Source of the DNA: an uncultured Chitinophaga sp.
GTDB lineage: Bacteria > Bacteroidota > Bacteroidia > Chitinophagales > Chitinophagaceae
Direction of reading: 5' to 3'
DNA: 64,000 nt
Assembly: GCF_937898475.1 (NCBI RefSeq)
Contig: NZ_CALEJS010000015.1
Coordinates: forward strand, 434,001-498,000
Position numbers and translations under genes: made by a program. The first letter of the stretch is position 1. Every line of letters starts with the position of its first letter. Under the pieces are notes generated by a model. The model saw nothing but the letters and a program-made list of their open reading frames with translations. It was not told the origin of the DNA and ran no database searches. Positions 18,001 through 25,255 of the stretch are shown here, one piece after another.

Positions 18001-18105
18001 CACAAATGCTACAATCCCCGAAATGATCAGCGTTAATGTTGCGATAAATACGAACAGTTTATTCTTAAGCGAAAAACCGACTATATTTCTGATGAACTTG
18101 TTCAT
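15007..18105 (-). CDS. czcA: heavy-metal RND efflux pump, CzcA type
   Basis: This 1032-residue inner-membrane proton antiporter of the HME-RND family exports metal ions through a tripartite complex. It has the standard two halves of six helices with two large periplasmic loops. The TM4 motif is DFGIIIDGAVVMVE, with Asp396, Asp402 and Glu409; this DFG-D-E pattern is the one associated with divalent-cation pumps (Co, Zn, Cd, Ni) rather than copper/silver CusA pumps. It is the last gene of a five-gene set, RR-HK-outer membrane factor-adaptor-pump. The terminator and an AGCTAAY array follow. The exact metal is not known. Confidence 0.93.
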   Translation of the reverse strand: MNKFIRNIVGFSLKNKLFVFIATLTLIISGIVAFVHTPIEAFPDVTNTQIIIVTKWNGRSAQEVERFVTLPVEVAMNAVQKKTSVRSVTMFGLSVVKIIFEDDVEDFFARQQVNNMLQSISLPEGADPEIQPPYGPTGEIFRYYLKSDRRNSRDLLTYQNWVIDRQLRSVPGVADIVAFGGQDKIYEIEADPVRLAKYDITPLELYQAVTKSNINVGGDVIEKNGQAYVVRGIGLLNSIADIENIILDNINGTPLLVKNVATVRESSLPRVGQVGLDKEDDLVEGIVVMRKGENPTEVLARLKDKIRELNETILPGDVKMVTFYDRDNLMEFCTHTVLHNLVEGILFVTVIVFIFMADWRTTLTVSIIIPLSLLFAFLCLRLKGMTANLISMGAIDFGIIIDGAVVMVEGIFVMLDHKAHKYGMERFNKLAKMGWIKQTGGELAKAIFFSKLIIIISLIPIFSFQKVEGKMFSPLAWTLGFALLGALLFTLTLVPVLTSILLKKNVKEKHNPVVKFFDRIVMRGFNWTYGHKRLSMVMAFGFMFLTFFSARWLGTEFLPQLNEGSLWVTTELPMSMSLTESVKMARAIRQDLGGFPEVKRVLSQVGRSNDGTDPNGFYFVQYQVDLAAKKDWTRKITQDELISQMEQRLKKYPGIILNFSQPISDNVSEAVAGFKAANGVKIYGDDLEKLESLSQQVVAQLQHVQGIRDLGVIRNIGQPEMSINLHDNMMALYGVNTADAQAVIEMAIGGKTATQLYEGEKKFDIRIRYDANYRKTEEDLRNLMVPTQGGNKVPLKEIATIKTITGPAFIYRDGNKRFIGIKFSVRDRDLGSTIAEAQRKVRAAIKLPKGYSVGWTGEFENQVRATGRLAQVIPVSIVAIFVILFIMLGSVKDAGLILLNVPFALIGGILAIHVTGINFGISAGVGFIALFGICIQNGVILISVFHKNLENRLPLNEAIRLGVESRVRPVVMTALMAAIGLIPAAVSHGVGSETQKPLAIVVIGGLITATVLTLLIFPIIFYGAYKSKKDTM

Positions 18106-18120
18106 ATCCAGTCTATGGCA

Positions 18121-18210
18121 TTTGAAGTTTAAATGTTTGAGCGTTTAAGCGTTTAAGAAAGCATTTTAGTCGCCAACGTTTCAAACGCTAAAACTTTCAA
18201 ACTTTCAACC
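18121..18210. repeat. GTTTGARN phased repeat hairpin inside the efflux operon (adaptor/pump gap)
   Basis: The left arm is 8-nt phased (GTTTAAAT, GTTTGAGC, GTTTAAGC, GTTTAAG); the right arm has TTTCAAAC, AACTTTCAAAC and TTTCAACC. The spacer includes AGTCGCC, like the element at 12841-12920. It fills most of the 116-nt gap between the adaptor stop and the pump start. Confidence 0.75.
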
Positions 18211-18221
18211 CTTAAGCTTCA

Positions 18222-19322
18222 CTAATCGTTTAAGGCGTTATAAATTAACAACTGGTTCCTGCTGATCACTTTTTCGCCCGGGTTCAGCCCTTTGTTCAGG
18301 TAGGCCAGGCTGCCCGAGGTTTTATAAGGCTCTACCTCACGTACCTGTATATTGTATTTATCCTTGAATACCAGGACATAGTTCTTGCTTCTGTCAAATA
18401 TCAGTGCGGAAGACGGTACCGCTATCCGCTGTTCGCCTTCGTTATAGTGCAGTGTTACTGTGGCAAACATTTCCGGTTTCAGCTGCAGGCCTTTGTTATC
18501 CAGCTTGATACGGATCTGCATGGTCTTGGTGGCCGGGTCCAGGAAATTATAGATTTTATCTACCTTGCCATGGAACACGGTGTCCGGGTAGCTGATGGTC
18601 ACAATGTCTGCATCGTAGCCTTCCTTTACACGGGCGATATCTGTTTCAAACACATTGGCCAGTACCCATACATCATTCAGTTCGGAGACCGTAAAGATGT
18701 TCTGGCTGTTATCACTGCGGATCTCCATGTTATTATTGATATTCTTCTCAATGATATAACCGGAGATGGGCGCTGTTACCAGGTAGGTGGAGCCGTTGCC
18801 CCGGCGGTATATCTTAAAGAGATCGTTGAGGCGGTTCACATCTGCACGGGCTTTATCTACTTCGCCCTGCGCATTCACCACATCTTTTTCGGTGCTTAGC
18901 TGGCTGCTGTACAGGTCCTGCGCCACTTTCAGCCCTTTTTCAGCAACGGCCAGGTCTGTCTGCGCCTGCGACATCTGCTTTTCGTAGTCGGCGATCTCGC
19001 CGCTCTGGATCACGGCCAGTATCTGGCCTTTCTGCACGTAGTCGCCCAGCTGAACTTTGATATCCTTTACGTAGCCGCTCACCAGGGGATATACCTTGAG
19101 TACCTTACCCACATCCGGCGACACCTTGCCGGAGAGGCGCAGATCGCTTTGCACGGGTTTTACAGCCGCGGTATCTATCCGGATGCTTTGCAACATGGTG
19201 TCGCTCAGCACGAAAGTCTCTTTTTCGGCATCTTCGGCCTGTGTGTGTTTACAGCTGGTCCACCAGGCAGCACTGGCTAAAAGTAAGGCCAGGCTTAAAA
19301 AACGACTCATGTTATTATTCAT
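18222..19322 (-). CDS. czcB: efflux RND periplasmic adaptor lipoprotein, CzcB type
   Basis: This 366-residue membrane-fusion protein links the pump to the outer-membrane channel. It carries a lipoprotein signal (LALLLASAAWWTSC, Cys at about 24). The domain order is barrel/lipoyl strands (LSGKVSPDVGKVLKVYPL, VKDIKVQLGDYVQKGQILAVI), an alpha hairpin (about 110-170, EIADYEKQMSQAQTDL), the second lipoyl half (VTAPISGYIIEKN) and a beta-barrel (VLANVFETDIARV). No N-terminal metal-binding histidine cluster is present. It is flanked on both sides by phased-repeat hairpins within the operon. Confidence 0.9.
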   Translation of the reverse strand: MNNNMSRFLSLALLLASAAWWTSCKHTQAEDAEKETFVLSDTMLQSIRIDTAAVKPVQSDLRLSGKVSPDVGKVLKVYPLVSGYVKDIKVQLGDYVQKGQILAVIQSGEIADYEKQMSQAQTDLAVAEKGLKVAQDLYSSQLSTEKDVVNAQGEVDKARADVNRLNDLFKIYRRGNGSTYLVTAPISGYIIEKNINNNMEIRSDNSQNIFTVSELNDVWVLANVFETDIARVKEGYDADIVTISYPDTVFHGKVDKIYNFLDPATKTMQIRIKLDNKGLQLKPEMFATVTLHYNEGEQRIAVPSSALIFDRSKNYVLVFKDKYNIQVREVEPYKTSGSLAYLNKGLNPGEKVISRNQLLIYNALND

Positions 19323-19348
19323 TTACAATTATGCGTTTAATTTATTCC

Positions 19349-19407
19349 GTTTGAAAGTTTAATAGTTTGATGGTGTCCGGTATCATCAGGCAACTTTCAA
19401 ACTTTCA
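19349..19407. repeat. GTTTGAAA phased repeat hairpin inside the efflux operon (channel/adaptor gap)
   Basis: The left arm has GTTTGAAA, GTTTAATA, GTTTGATG; the right arm has ACTTTCAAACTTTCAG. The spacer GGTGTCCGGTATC...GGCAA resembles the inverse of the spacer of 22173-22260. The TGA stop codon of the outer-membrane factor gene (minus strand, 19407-19405) lies at the start of the repeat. Confidence 0.75.
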
Positions 19408-20670
19408 GAACAACTCCGTTCCGGTCGCAAAATTCAACTCCTCATATGCGGTGATCCGGTCCAGCATCAGTTTATTGGTGTTCTTAACGTTATCGCTGTA
19501 GCTGTTGAAGTAATCAATGAACTGCAGCAGCGAGATGTTGCCTTTACGGAAGTTGAGGGCTACCTCATCTATCAGCTTGTTATATTCCTGGTTGAAGCTT
19601 CTGAAATCCAGCAGCTGGTACTGGTGGTCCATCAGGCTGATCTTCTGCACGGCCTGCTGCACATCTGTTGCTACTATGTTGTTGCCCTGCGCCAGGTTTT
19701 GCTCCTGTACCTTTACCTGGCTGCCGGCAGAGCGGATATTGCCCTGGTTGCGGTTCCAGAAGGGAAGGTCAATGCCCAGGGTCAGTCCTACAAAGTTGGG
19801 CGCATAGCTACCTGATTTATCATAGGTGGCGCCTACATGCAGATCCGGTACCGCCAGCGCTTTCTGCAGGCTGTAGTTCATCTGCGCCTGCTGTAACTGC
19901 TGCTGTGCAATACGCAGGTCGGGCCGGTTCAGCAAGGCGGTGTCTATAAGAGCAGGCAACGTATAACCTTTCAGCTGAAGGTTGTAGCGCGACAGGCCTT
20001 CGGTATCCACGTTAGGCGCATACTGGCGGTCGTTACCAAGCAATTGCTGCAGGTTTAACTGTGAGGCCAGTTCCTGTTGCTTCAGGTCTGTATAATCATT
20101 GGTGAGGCCTACCATCAGTGCGCGCAGGCGGATCACATCTGCGTGGGCCACACTGCCTTTCCTGTCTGCATCTTCATAAGCCGCTACGATCTTCTGCAGG
20201 TTAGACAGCTGCTGCTGCAATACCTTTTCTGTTTCCTGCAGGAAATACAGCTGGTAGTAGCTACTCCTGAGCTGCAGGCGCAGGGTGCGCATCAGTTCAA
20301 AGAACCCGGATTGTGTGGTGCCGGCGTTCAGTTTTGCCAGTTGCACGGCTTTATTGCGTTTTCCCGCCAGCGTGATCAGCTGGTCCACGCTGTAAGCGGT
20401 CTGGCCGCCGTTGCCTCCATAAAAAGGTTGTATTTTATCAGTGGTGCCGAAGCCCCAGGTTGCACTGAATGAAGGATTGTTCCATAACCTTGCCTGCTGA
20501 ACAAGCGCCTGGTCCGCATCGATCCGGAAACGTTGCGCCAGCAACTGGTAGTTCCGGTGAAGGAAAGTATCCTCCGCTTCCTGTAAGGTGATGGGCTGTA
20601 TAACCTGCGCCATGCTGCTGAGTGAAAATATTAACAGGGCTGTAGTTATAATCCAGAGCTTTTTTTGCAT
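19405..20670 (-). CDS. czcC: TolC-family outer-membrane efflux factor, CzcC type
   Basis: This 421-residue outer-membrane channel subunit has signal peptide MQKKLWIITTALLIFSLSSMAQ, then two OEP repeats of long coiled helices (TLQEAEDTFLHRNYQL at the start, ALIDTALLNRPDLRIAQQQL opening the second half). Length and the NRPDLRIAQQQL motif fit the CzcC/CusC type in Bacteroidota. It is co-directional with the adaptor (82-nt gap) and pump. Its stop codon falls in a phased repeat; a tandem operator-like sequence lies in the 121-nt gap upstream. Confidence 0.9.
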   Translation of the reverse strand: MQKKLWIITTALLIFSLSSMAQVIQPITLQEAEDTFLHRNYQLLAQRFRIDADQALVQQARLWNNPSFSATWGFGTTDKIQPFYGGNGGQTAYSVDQLITLAGKRNKAVQLAKLNAGTTQSGFFELMRTLRLQLRSSYYQLYFLQETEKVLQQQLSNLQKIVAAYEDADRKGSVAHADVIRLRALMVGLTNDYTDLKQQELASQLNLQQLLGNDRQYAPNVDTEGLSRYNLQLKGYTLPALIDTALLNRPDLRIAQQQLQQAQMNYSLQKALAVPDLHVGATYDKSGSYAPNFVGLTLGIDLPFWNRNQGNIRSAGSQVKVQEQNLAQGNNIVATDVQQAVQKISLMDHQYQLLDFRSFNQEYNKLIDEVALNFRKGNISLLQFIDYFNSYSDNVKNTNKLMLDRITAYEELNFATGTELF

Positions 20671-20717
20671 ATAAGTGACGTTTCAGTCTCAATTTCTGAT
20701 GCAAAGCTCTGAAAGGA

Positions 20718-20760
20718 GAATTAAAGGGGCCTTTAAGGAAGATTAAAATGGGCTTAAAAT
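20718..20760 (-). promoter_or_regulatory. tandem operator-like repeat upstream of the efflux channel gene
   Basis: Two similar blocks, GAATTAAAGGGGCCTTTAAG (20718-20737) and GATTAAAATGGGCTTAAAAT (20741-20760), have their ATTAAA cores 22 nt apart, two helical turns. On the minus strand these read as direct repeats TTTTAATCTTCC and CTTTAATTCTCC. OmpR-family regulators bind such tandem half-sites, and one is encoded in the same operon. Binding is an inference. Confidence 0.4.
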
Positions 20761-20791
20761 CAGTTTGGAGGTTTAAGGGTTTGGGAGCCTG

Positions 20792-22165
20792 TTACATGTG
20801 TGGCAGAACTACGGTAAAGATGGTGCCCTTGTTCAGTGTAGAGCTGACACTGATGGATCCTTTATGTAGTTGCACTATCTTTTTACAGATGGAAAGGCCC
20901 AGGCCATGGCCCCTGGTCTGATGCGTGTTTGATCCGCGGTAAAAGGGCTCAAACACCTTATCCAGCTCCCCGGCGGCAATGCCGATACCATTGTCTTTCA
21001 CCTTTATCTCTATATACCCGGCAGGAAAATCGATGCTTACGCTGGCAGTATTGTCCGGAGAGAATTTACAGGCATTATCCACCAGGTTCAGGAAGAGGAT
21101 CTTCAGCAGGGTTTCATTGCCATGGCAGGTGATCTCGGTATCTGTTTCGGGCAGCTTTTCAAACCGGATATCTACCTTTCCGCGCTGTTTTAATTTAATG
21201 AGATTGCCCATCTCCAGCAACAGCTCGTCCATGCGCACTTCATAAAAAGCAAACCGCTGTTCATTCAGGTCTGATTGCGCCAGTTGTAAGAGGCCATTGG
21301 TAAGATCGGAAAGGTTCACCGCGTCTTCCAGCACGGAGTTGAGTACCGCCGCATATTCGTCTTTACTTCTTTCCTTTGAAAGGGTCACCTGCAGCTGGCT
21401 GATAATGGAGGCCAGTGGCGTGCGCAGCTCATGGGAGGCATTGCTGACAAAGCTTTTCTGCAGATCAAAGGAATCGCTGAGGCGTTGCAGCATGGTATTG
21501 AAATTGCTGCCCAGGGTGGCAATCTCGTCCCGCCCCCGTATGTCCACCTTAGTGTCCTGCAGGTTGTTGGCATTGATGATATTTACCTGGTTCACCAGCT
21601 GGGTGATAGGGGCCACCATGTTCCGGGAAAAGAAATAGGCGATGATCACCAGCAGAATAACGGCCACCACCAGCTCTATCAGCAGGATGCGCCGCAGGTT
21701 CTGCAGGTTCTGGAAACCATACATATCCAGTGAGGATACCAGCACGATCACGGAGATATTACCTTCAGTATAATAAACCCCCACCACCTCATCGCTGTCC
21801 TTTTCATAGCTGTAAATGCCATTGCGTTTGATGTAATCCAGCAATCCGCGGCTGGTGCGTATAGCCGTATCCTTAAGATTGGAGTAGAGGAGATCGTAAT
21901 TGGGACTATTGGGACTATATACCAGGATGGTTTCCTTGTACAGGTCCTGGAAGGTGGTTTTGTCCAGTTTACGCAGCAGGTCTATTCTCACCATATCGCC
22001 TTCGATGATCACATTGGCAATGGAGCGGGCGCGGTATTCCAGGCGTTCCAGGTATTCTGCTTTCCTGGACTGTGCAGAAAAATAATAGGCCAGGGATGCA
22101 AATGCGATCAGCAGCAATGCCGCCGATACGGTATAATAGATCCCTATTTTATATTTAATCTTCAC
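20792..22165 (-). CDS. sensor histidine kinase of the efflux operon
   Basis: This 457-residue kinase has a TM1 (about 9-29), a periplasmic sensing region (30-157), a TM2 (158-178), a HAMP domain (about 180-232), a HisKA with phosphoacceptor His245 (SNASHELRTPLASI), and a HATPase with N box NLVDNACKFS, G boxes DNGIGIAAGEL and GHGLGLSICKKIV. The arrangement with an OmpR-type regulator and a CzcCBA pump is like CusS/CzcS systems that sense periplasmic metal. The gap to the regulator is entirely a phased-repeat hairpin. Confidence 0.9.
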   Translation of the reverse strand: MKIKYKIGIYYTVSAALLLIAFASLAYYFSAQSRKAEYLERLEYRARSIANVIIEGDMVRIDLLRKLDKTTFQDLYKETILVYSPNSPNYDLLYSNLKDTAIRTSRGLLDYIKRNGIYSYEKDSDEVVGVYYTEGNISVIVLVSSLDMYGFQNLQNLRRILLIELVVAVILLVIIAYFFSRNMVAPITQLVNQVNIINANNLQDTKVDIRGRDEIATLGSNFNTMLQRLSDSFDLQKSFVSNASHELRTPLASIISQLQVTLSKERSKDEYAAVLNSVLEDAVNLSDLTNGLLQLAQSDLNEQRFAFYEVRMDELLLEMGNLIKLKQRGKVDIRFEKLPETDTEITCHGNETLLKILFLNLVDNACKFSPDNTASVSIDFPAGYIEIKVKDNGIGIAAGELDKVFEPFYRGSNTHQTRGHGLGLSICKKIVQLHKGSISVSSTLNKGTIFTVVLPHM

Positions 22166-22172
22166 ATTAGCA

Positions 22173-22260
22173 TGTTTGAGCGTTTGAAAGTCTGAGTGTT
22201 TGAAAGTTTGAAGGTGGCCTGGTTATGCCGGACATCTTCAAACTTTCAAACGTTCAAACT
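22173..22260. repeat. GTTTGAAA phased repeat hairpin between response regulator and kinase
   Basis: The left arm is 8-nt phased (GTTTGAGC, GTTTGAAA, GTCTGAGT, GTTTGAAA, GTTTGAAG); the right arm has TTCAAAC, TTTCAAAC, GTTCAAAC. The spacer is about 24 nt (GTGGCC...CCGGACATC). It starts 8 nt from the kinase start codon and ends 6 nt from the regulator stop, so it makes up essentially the whole intercistronic gap. Confidence 0.8.
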
Positions 22261-22266
22261 TCCAAT

Positions 22267-22953
22267 TTATTCATCCCCCAGGTAGTATCCCATCCCTGTT
22301 TTGGTATGGAGGAGCTTATTGTCGAAATCCTTATCGATCTTCTTGCGGAGGAAGTTCATATATACCTCTATCACATTGGTGCCGGTATCGAAATCAATAT
22401 CCCATACTTTTTCTGCGATGGTAAGTTTGGAAATGACCTTGCCTTTATGCAGGGCCAGGAATTCAAGCAGCTGGTATTCTTTGGCGGTGAGGGAGATCTT
22501 TTTGCCGCCGCGGGTCACTTCTTTCTTTTCGCGGTCTATTTCCAGGTCGGCGATCACGATCTTGTAAAGACTGCTCTGCTGCACATCTGCACCGGCTCTT
22601 TTCAGGAATACGCGGATGCGGGCCAGCAGTTCGCGGAAGTCAAAGGGTTTTACCAGGTAATCATCCGCGCCCAGTTCAAAGGCCTGCATCTTGTCGTCCA
22701 TTCCGCCCAGCGCTGTCAGCATGATAATGGGGATGCGGATATTCCTTTGCCGTATCACTTCGCAGATCTCGTAGCCGTTGTTATGCGGCAGGTTCAGGTC
22801 CAGTATCACCAGGTCATAGCTGTTACCGGAGGCCAGGCTTTTGCCCATACGGCCATCATAGGCCACCTCTACTTCAAAGCCATTCTCCTCCAGCCCCTTT
22901 TTGACGGCGTTGGCAACCTTTACTTCGTCTTCAACTACAAGAATTTTCTGCAT
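22267..22953 (-). CDS. OmpR/PhoB-family response regulator of the efflux operon
   Basis: This 228-residue regulator has a receiver domain (1-115) with acidic residues EDE at 8-10, phosphoacceptor Asp52 in VILDLNLP and Lys in DDYLVKPF, then a winged-helix domain (about 128-228) ending with recognition-helix residues VIEVYMNFLRKKI. It is the likely activator of the metal-efflux genes downstream. It starts 18 nt after the ABC-F gene stop on the same strand, so it might be co-transcribed with that gene. Confidence 0.92.
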   Translation of the reverse strand: MQKILVVEDEVKVANAVKKGLEENGFEVEVAYDGRMGKSLASGNSYDLVILDLNLPHNNGYEICEVIRQRNIRIPIIMLTALGGMDDKMQAFELGADDYLVKPFDFRELLARIRVFLKRAGADVQQSSLYKIVIADLEIDREKKEVTRGGKKISLTAKEYQLLEFLALHKGKVISKLTIAEKVWDIDFDTGTNVIEVYMNFLRKKIDKDFDNKLLHTKTGMGYYLGDE

Positions 22954-22971
22954 ACCCCTTTAAATTAAGAA

Positions 22972-24930
22972 TTAACCTTGCTCAACGATCTTTTCAAACA
23001 CAGACTCGTACTGCTGGTTGGCCTGTTCAAGGTCTTTAAGTGTTTGCTTATAGTCGCTCTCTATCTGCTGGAACTTCCCTTTGTCGCCATATACATCGGG
23101 ATTGCCGAGGGCGGTTTCCAGCTGCTGTTTCTTTTCATTCAGCCTGGCCAGTTCGGTTTCCAGCTGCTGGAATTGCTTTTGCAGTTTCTGCAGCTCGCGT
23201 TTGGCTTCTTTATCAATAGGAGCTGACTTTACAGGTGCAGCTGGCGCGACAGGCTTTGGTGGTTCGGGGGCAGGCTCACTGCCCTTGTTCTTCCGGTCGT
23301 TCTTAGTGGGTTTGGTAGGCTGGGAGGCCGCAGCCTGGCGTTTCTTCCATTCTTCCCATTCTGCATAGGTGCCTTTGAACTCTTTGATCTCCCCGTCAAC
23401 GATCTCCCAGATCTTATTGGCGGTCTGGCTTACAAAGTAACGGTCGTGTGATACCAGTACATAGCTGCCTTCATATTTACCCAGGGCATCTATCAGCATC
23501 TGTACGGAGTTCATGTCCAGGTGGTTGGTGGGCTCATCCAGCAGCAGGAAGTTGGCCTGGCTGATGATGGTTTTGGCAAGGGCTACCCTGGCTTTTTCAC
23601 CACCGGAGAGGATACGGATCTTTTTGAACACGTCATCCCCGGTAAAGAGGAAGCAGCCCAGGAGGGAGCGGAGTTCCAGCTCATTACGGCCGCTGCCCGC
23701 AGATTTCAGTTCTTCCAGTATCTCATAATCCATGTGGAGGGCCTCCAGCTGGTGCTGGGCATAAAAGGCCGGTACTACGTTATGGCCCGGTATGCGTTCG
23801 CCTTCCATCTGCTCGGTGCCCGCAATAATGCGCAGCAGGGTAGATTTACCCTTACCGTTGGCGCCTATGAGCGCAATCTTATCGCCGCGGTTGATCTCTG
23901 CACCGGTGTTATTTAATACGGTGATGTTACCGAAACGTTTAGTCACTCCCGTAAGAGTACACAATATCTTTCCGGGTGTTTTATCCACATTGAAGTTGAT
24001 CCTGATCTTGGAGGGACCGCTGTCAACCTGCTCAACACGGTCCAGTCTTTCCAGCCTTTTCATGGCGCTCTGCGCCTGGGCGGCCTTGGTGGCTTTAGCC
24101 TTGAAACGCTCGATGAAGCGTTCCTGCTGGCGGATGTACTCCTGCTGGTTTTCGTATGCGCGTTGCTGTAGCTCGCGGCGCAGGTCTTTTTCCTGCTCGT
24201 AATCCTCATAGTTGCCGGAGTAGTGGTGCAACTGCTGCTGGTATAGCTCTACGATCTTGTTCACCATCCTGTCAAGGAAATAGCGGTCGTGCGAAACGAT
24301 GATCACGGCGCCGTTATAATTTTGCAGGTATTTTTCCAGCCATTCAATAGAAGGGAGGTCCAGGTGGTTGGTAGGCTCATCCAGCATCAGCACGTCGGGA
24401 TGCTGCAATATCAGTTTGGCCAGCAGCACGCGCATCCGCCAACCGCCGGAGAACTGGCTGTAAGGCCGTTCCAGGTCTGCGGTGCTGAAACCCAGGCCTT
24501 CCAGCACCTGGGCGGTTTTGTGCCGCATGTTATAACCATCCAGCGCCTCAAAAGCGTGCAGTTTGTCGCTGAACTCATGCAGTAATGCTTCCGTTTGGTT
24601 GTGTTCCAGTTCTTTGGTAATACGGTCGATCTCTTTTTCCAGTTCCAGCGCTTCGCTGAAGGCGGTCATGCCTACGTTCAGGATAGACTCATCAGATTCA
24701 AAGCTCAGCAGGTCCTGGTTGAAGAAGCCGATGCTCAGGTTCCGGATCTTATTCACACTGCCTTTGGAAACGGAATATTCCCCGTTGATGATTCTCAGCA
24801 GTGTTGATTTACCGGTTCCGTTCAATCCTATCAGCCCCACACGGTCTCCCGGCACAATATGCCAGGATGCATCTTCCACAATCACCCGGGCTCCGAATTC
24901 AAAAGTAATGTCCTGTAACGCAATCAGCAT
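22972..24930 (-). CDS. ABC-F family ATPase with C-terminal coiled coil
   Basis: This 652-residue soluble protein has two ABC domains and no membrane segments. Domain 1 has Walker A GLNGTGKST (36-44), signature FSGGWRMRV and Walker B VLMLDEPTNHLDL. Domain 2 has GANGKGKST, LSGGEKARV and FLLLDEPTNHLDM. Between them lies the charged ABC-F linker (RQQERFIERFKAKATKAAQAQSAMKRL). A proline/lysine stretch leads to a C-terminal coiled coil (about 575-650), as in Uup. ABC-F proteins act on the ribosome or on nucleic acids. Its apparent 5' leader contains nine AGCTAAY heptads. It is unlikely to be a transporter component. Confidence 0.9.
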   Translation of the reverse strand: MLIALQDITFEFGARVIVEDASWHIVPGDRVGLIGLNGTGKSTLLRIINGEYSVSKGSVNKIRNLSIGFFNQDLLSFESDESILNVGMTAFSEALELEKEIDRITKELEHNQTEALLHEFSDKLHAFEALDGYNMRHKTAQVLEGLGFSTADLERPYSQFSGGWRMRVLLAKLILQHPDVLMLDEPTNHLDLPSIEWLEKYLQNYNGAVIIVSHDRYFLDRMVNKIVELYQQQLHHYSGNYEDYEQEKDLRRELQQRAYENQQEYIRQQERFIERFKAKATKAAQAQSAMKRLERLDRVEQVDSGPSKIRINFNVDKTPGKILCTLTGVTKRFGNITVLNNTGAEINRGDKIALIGANGKGKSTLLRIIAGTEQMEGERIPGHNVVPAFYAQHQLEALHMDYEILEELKSAGSGRNELELRSLLGCFLFTGDDVFKKIRILSGGEKARVALAKTIISQANFLLLDEPTNHLDMNSVQMLIDALGKYEGSYVLVSHDRYFVSQTANKIWEIVDGEIKEFKGTYAEWEEWKKRQAAASQPTKPTKNDRKNKGSEPAPEPPKPVAPAAPVKSAPIDKEAKRELQKLQKQFQQLETELARLNEKKQQLETALGNPDVYGDKGKFQQIESDYKQTLKDLEQANQQYESVFEKIVEQG

Positions 24931-24953
24931 AATAAGATATAAATGTTAAGTAA

Positions 24954-25016
24954 AGCTATTGGCTATTAGCAATTAGCTGTTAGCTAAAAGCCAGCAGCTA
25001 ATAGCTAACAGCTATT
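24954..25016. repeat. AGCTAAY heptad array, nine perfect-phase units
   Basis: Nine gap-free heptads: AGCTATT, GGCTATT, AGCAATT, AGCTGTT, AGCTAAA, AGCCAGC, AGCTAAT, AGCTAAC, AGCTATT. The two halves are inverse in character (left ...TTAGC, right GCTAA...), so the RNA can fold on itself. It lies between the probable ABC-F promoter (25027-25057, minus) and the ABC-F start codon (24930), i.e. in the 5' leader. Confidence 0.8.
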
Positions 25017-25026
25017 TTAAAGCACA

Positions 25027-25057
25027 CAAAGGTAATATTAATGTACAGATGTTCGAA
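25027..25057 (-). promoter_or_regulatory. probable ABC-F promoter
   Basis: On the minus strand, TTCG (25057-25054, one mismatch from TTTG), a 19-nt spacer and TACCTTTG (25034-25027). The transcript would have a leader of about 90 nt containing the AGCTAAY heptad array. Confidence 0.55.
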
Positions 25058-25140
25058 TATAGGAATGGTATTTGCTGCCTTGTAACATATATATCATATA
25101 TTTTTTTTATTTTTGTCAGGTTGATGTATGTGAGCATGAA

Positions 25141-25221
25141 ATGAAGATATCCTATGAAATCCTGCCAGAAGCACCAGACGACTTTAGCAGGGAACAGTTA
25201 ACGAAAAACCTGGAGCGATAA
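25141..25221 (+). CDS. possible 26-residue leader peptide before the TonB receptor
   Basis: ATG at 25141 to TAA at 25221 encodes a 26-residue peptide beginning MKISYEILPEAPDDF and ending LTKNLER. It is soluble and charged. It lies downstream of the likely promoter and 34 nt before the receptor ATG, the place for a leader or small coupled protein. The amino-acid mix looks coding, but the length gives little statistical support and no family is recognised. Confidence 0.3.
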   Translation: MKISYEILPEAPDDFSREQLTKNLER

Positions 25222-25255
25222 CCGCTTCTAAACCAGAACTGTGGGGCTAATTACC

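Larger units (their letters stand above)
24931..25255. other. 325-nt divergent gap between the ABC-F and TonB-receptor genes
   Basis: The gap contains the AGCTAAY array, the ABC-F promoter and a 26-codon open frame at 25141-25221. A very T-rich tract with TATTTTTG (25108-25115) could be the -7 element of the plus-strand transcript; its only upstream TTG (25080-25082) is 25 nt away, longer than consensus. Confidence 0.5.
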
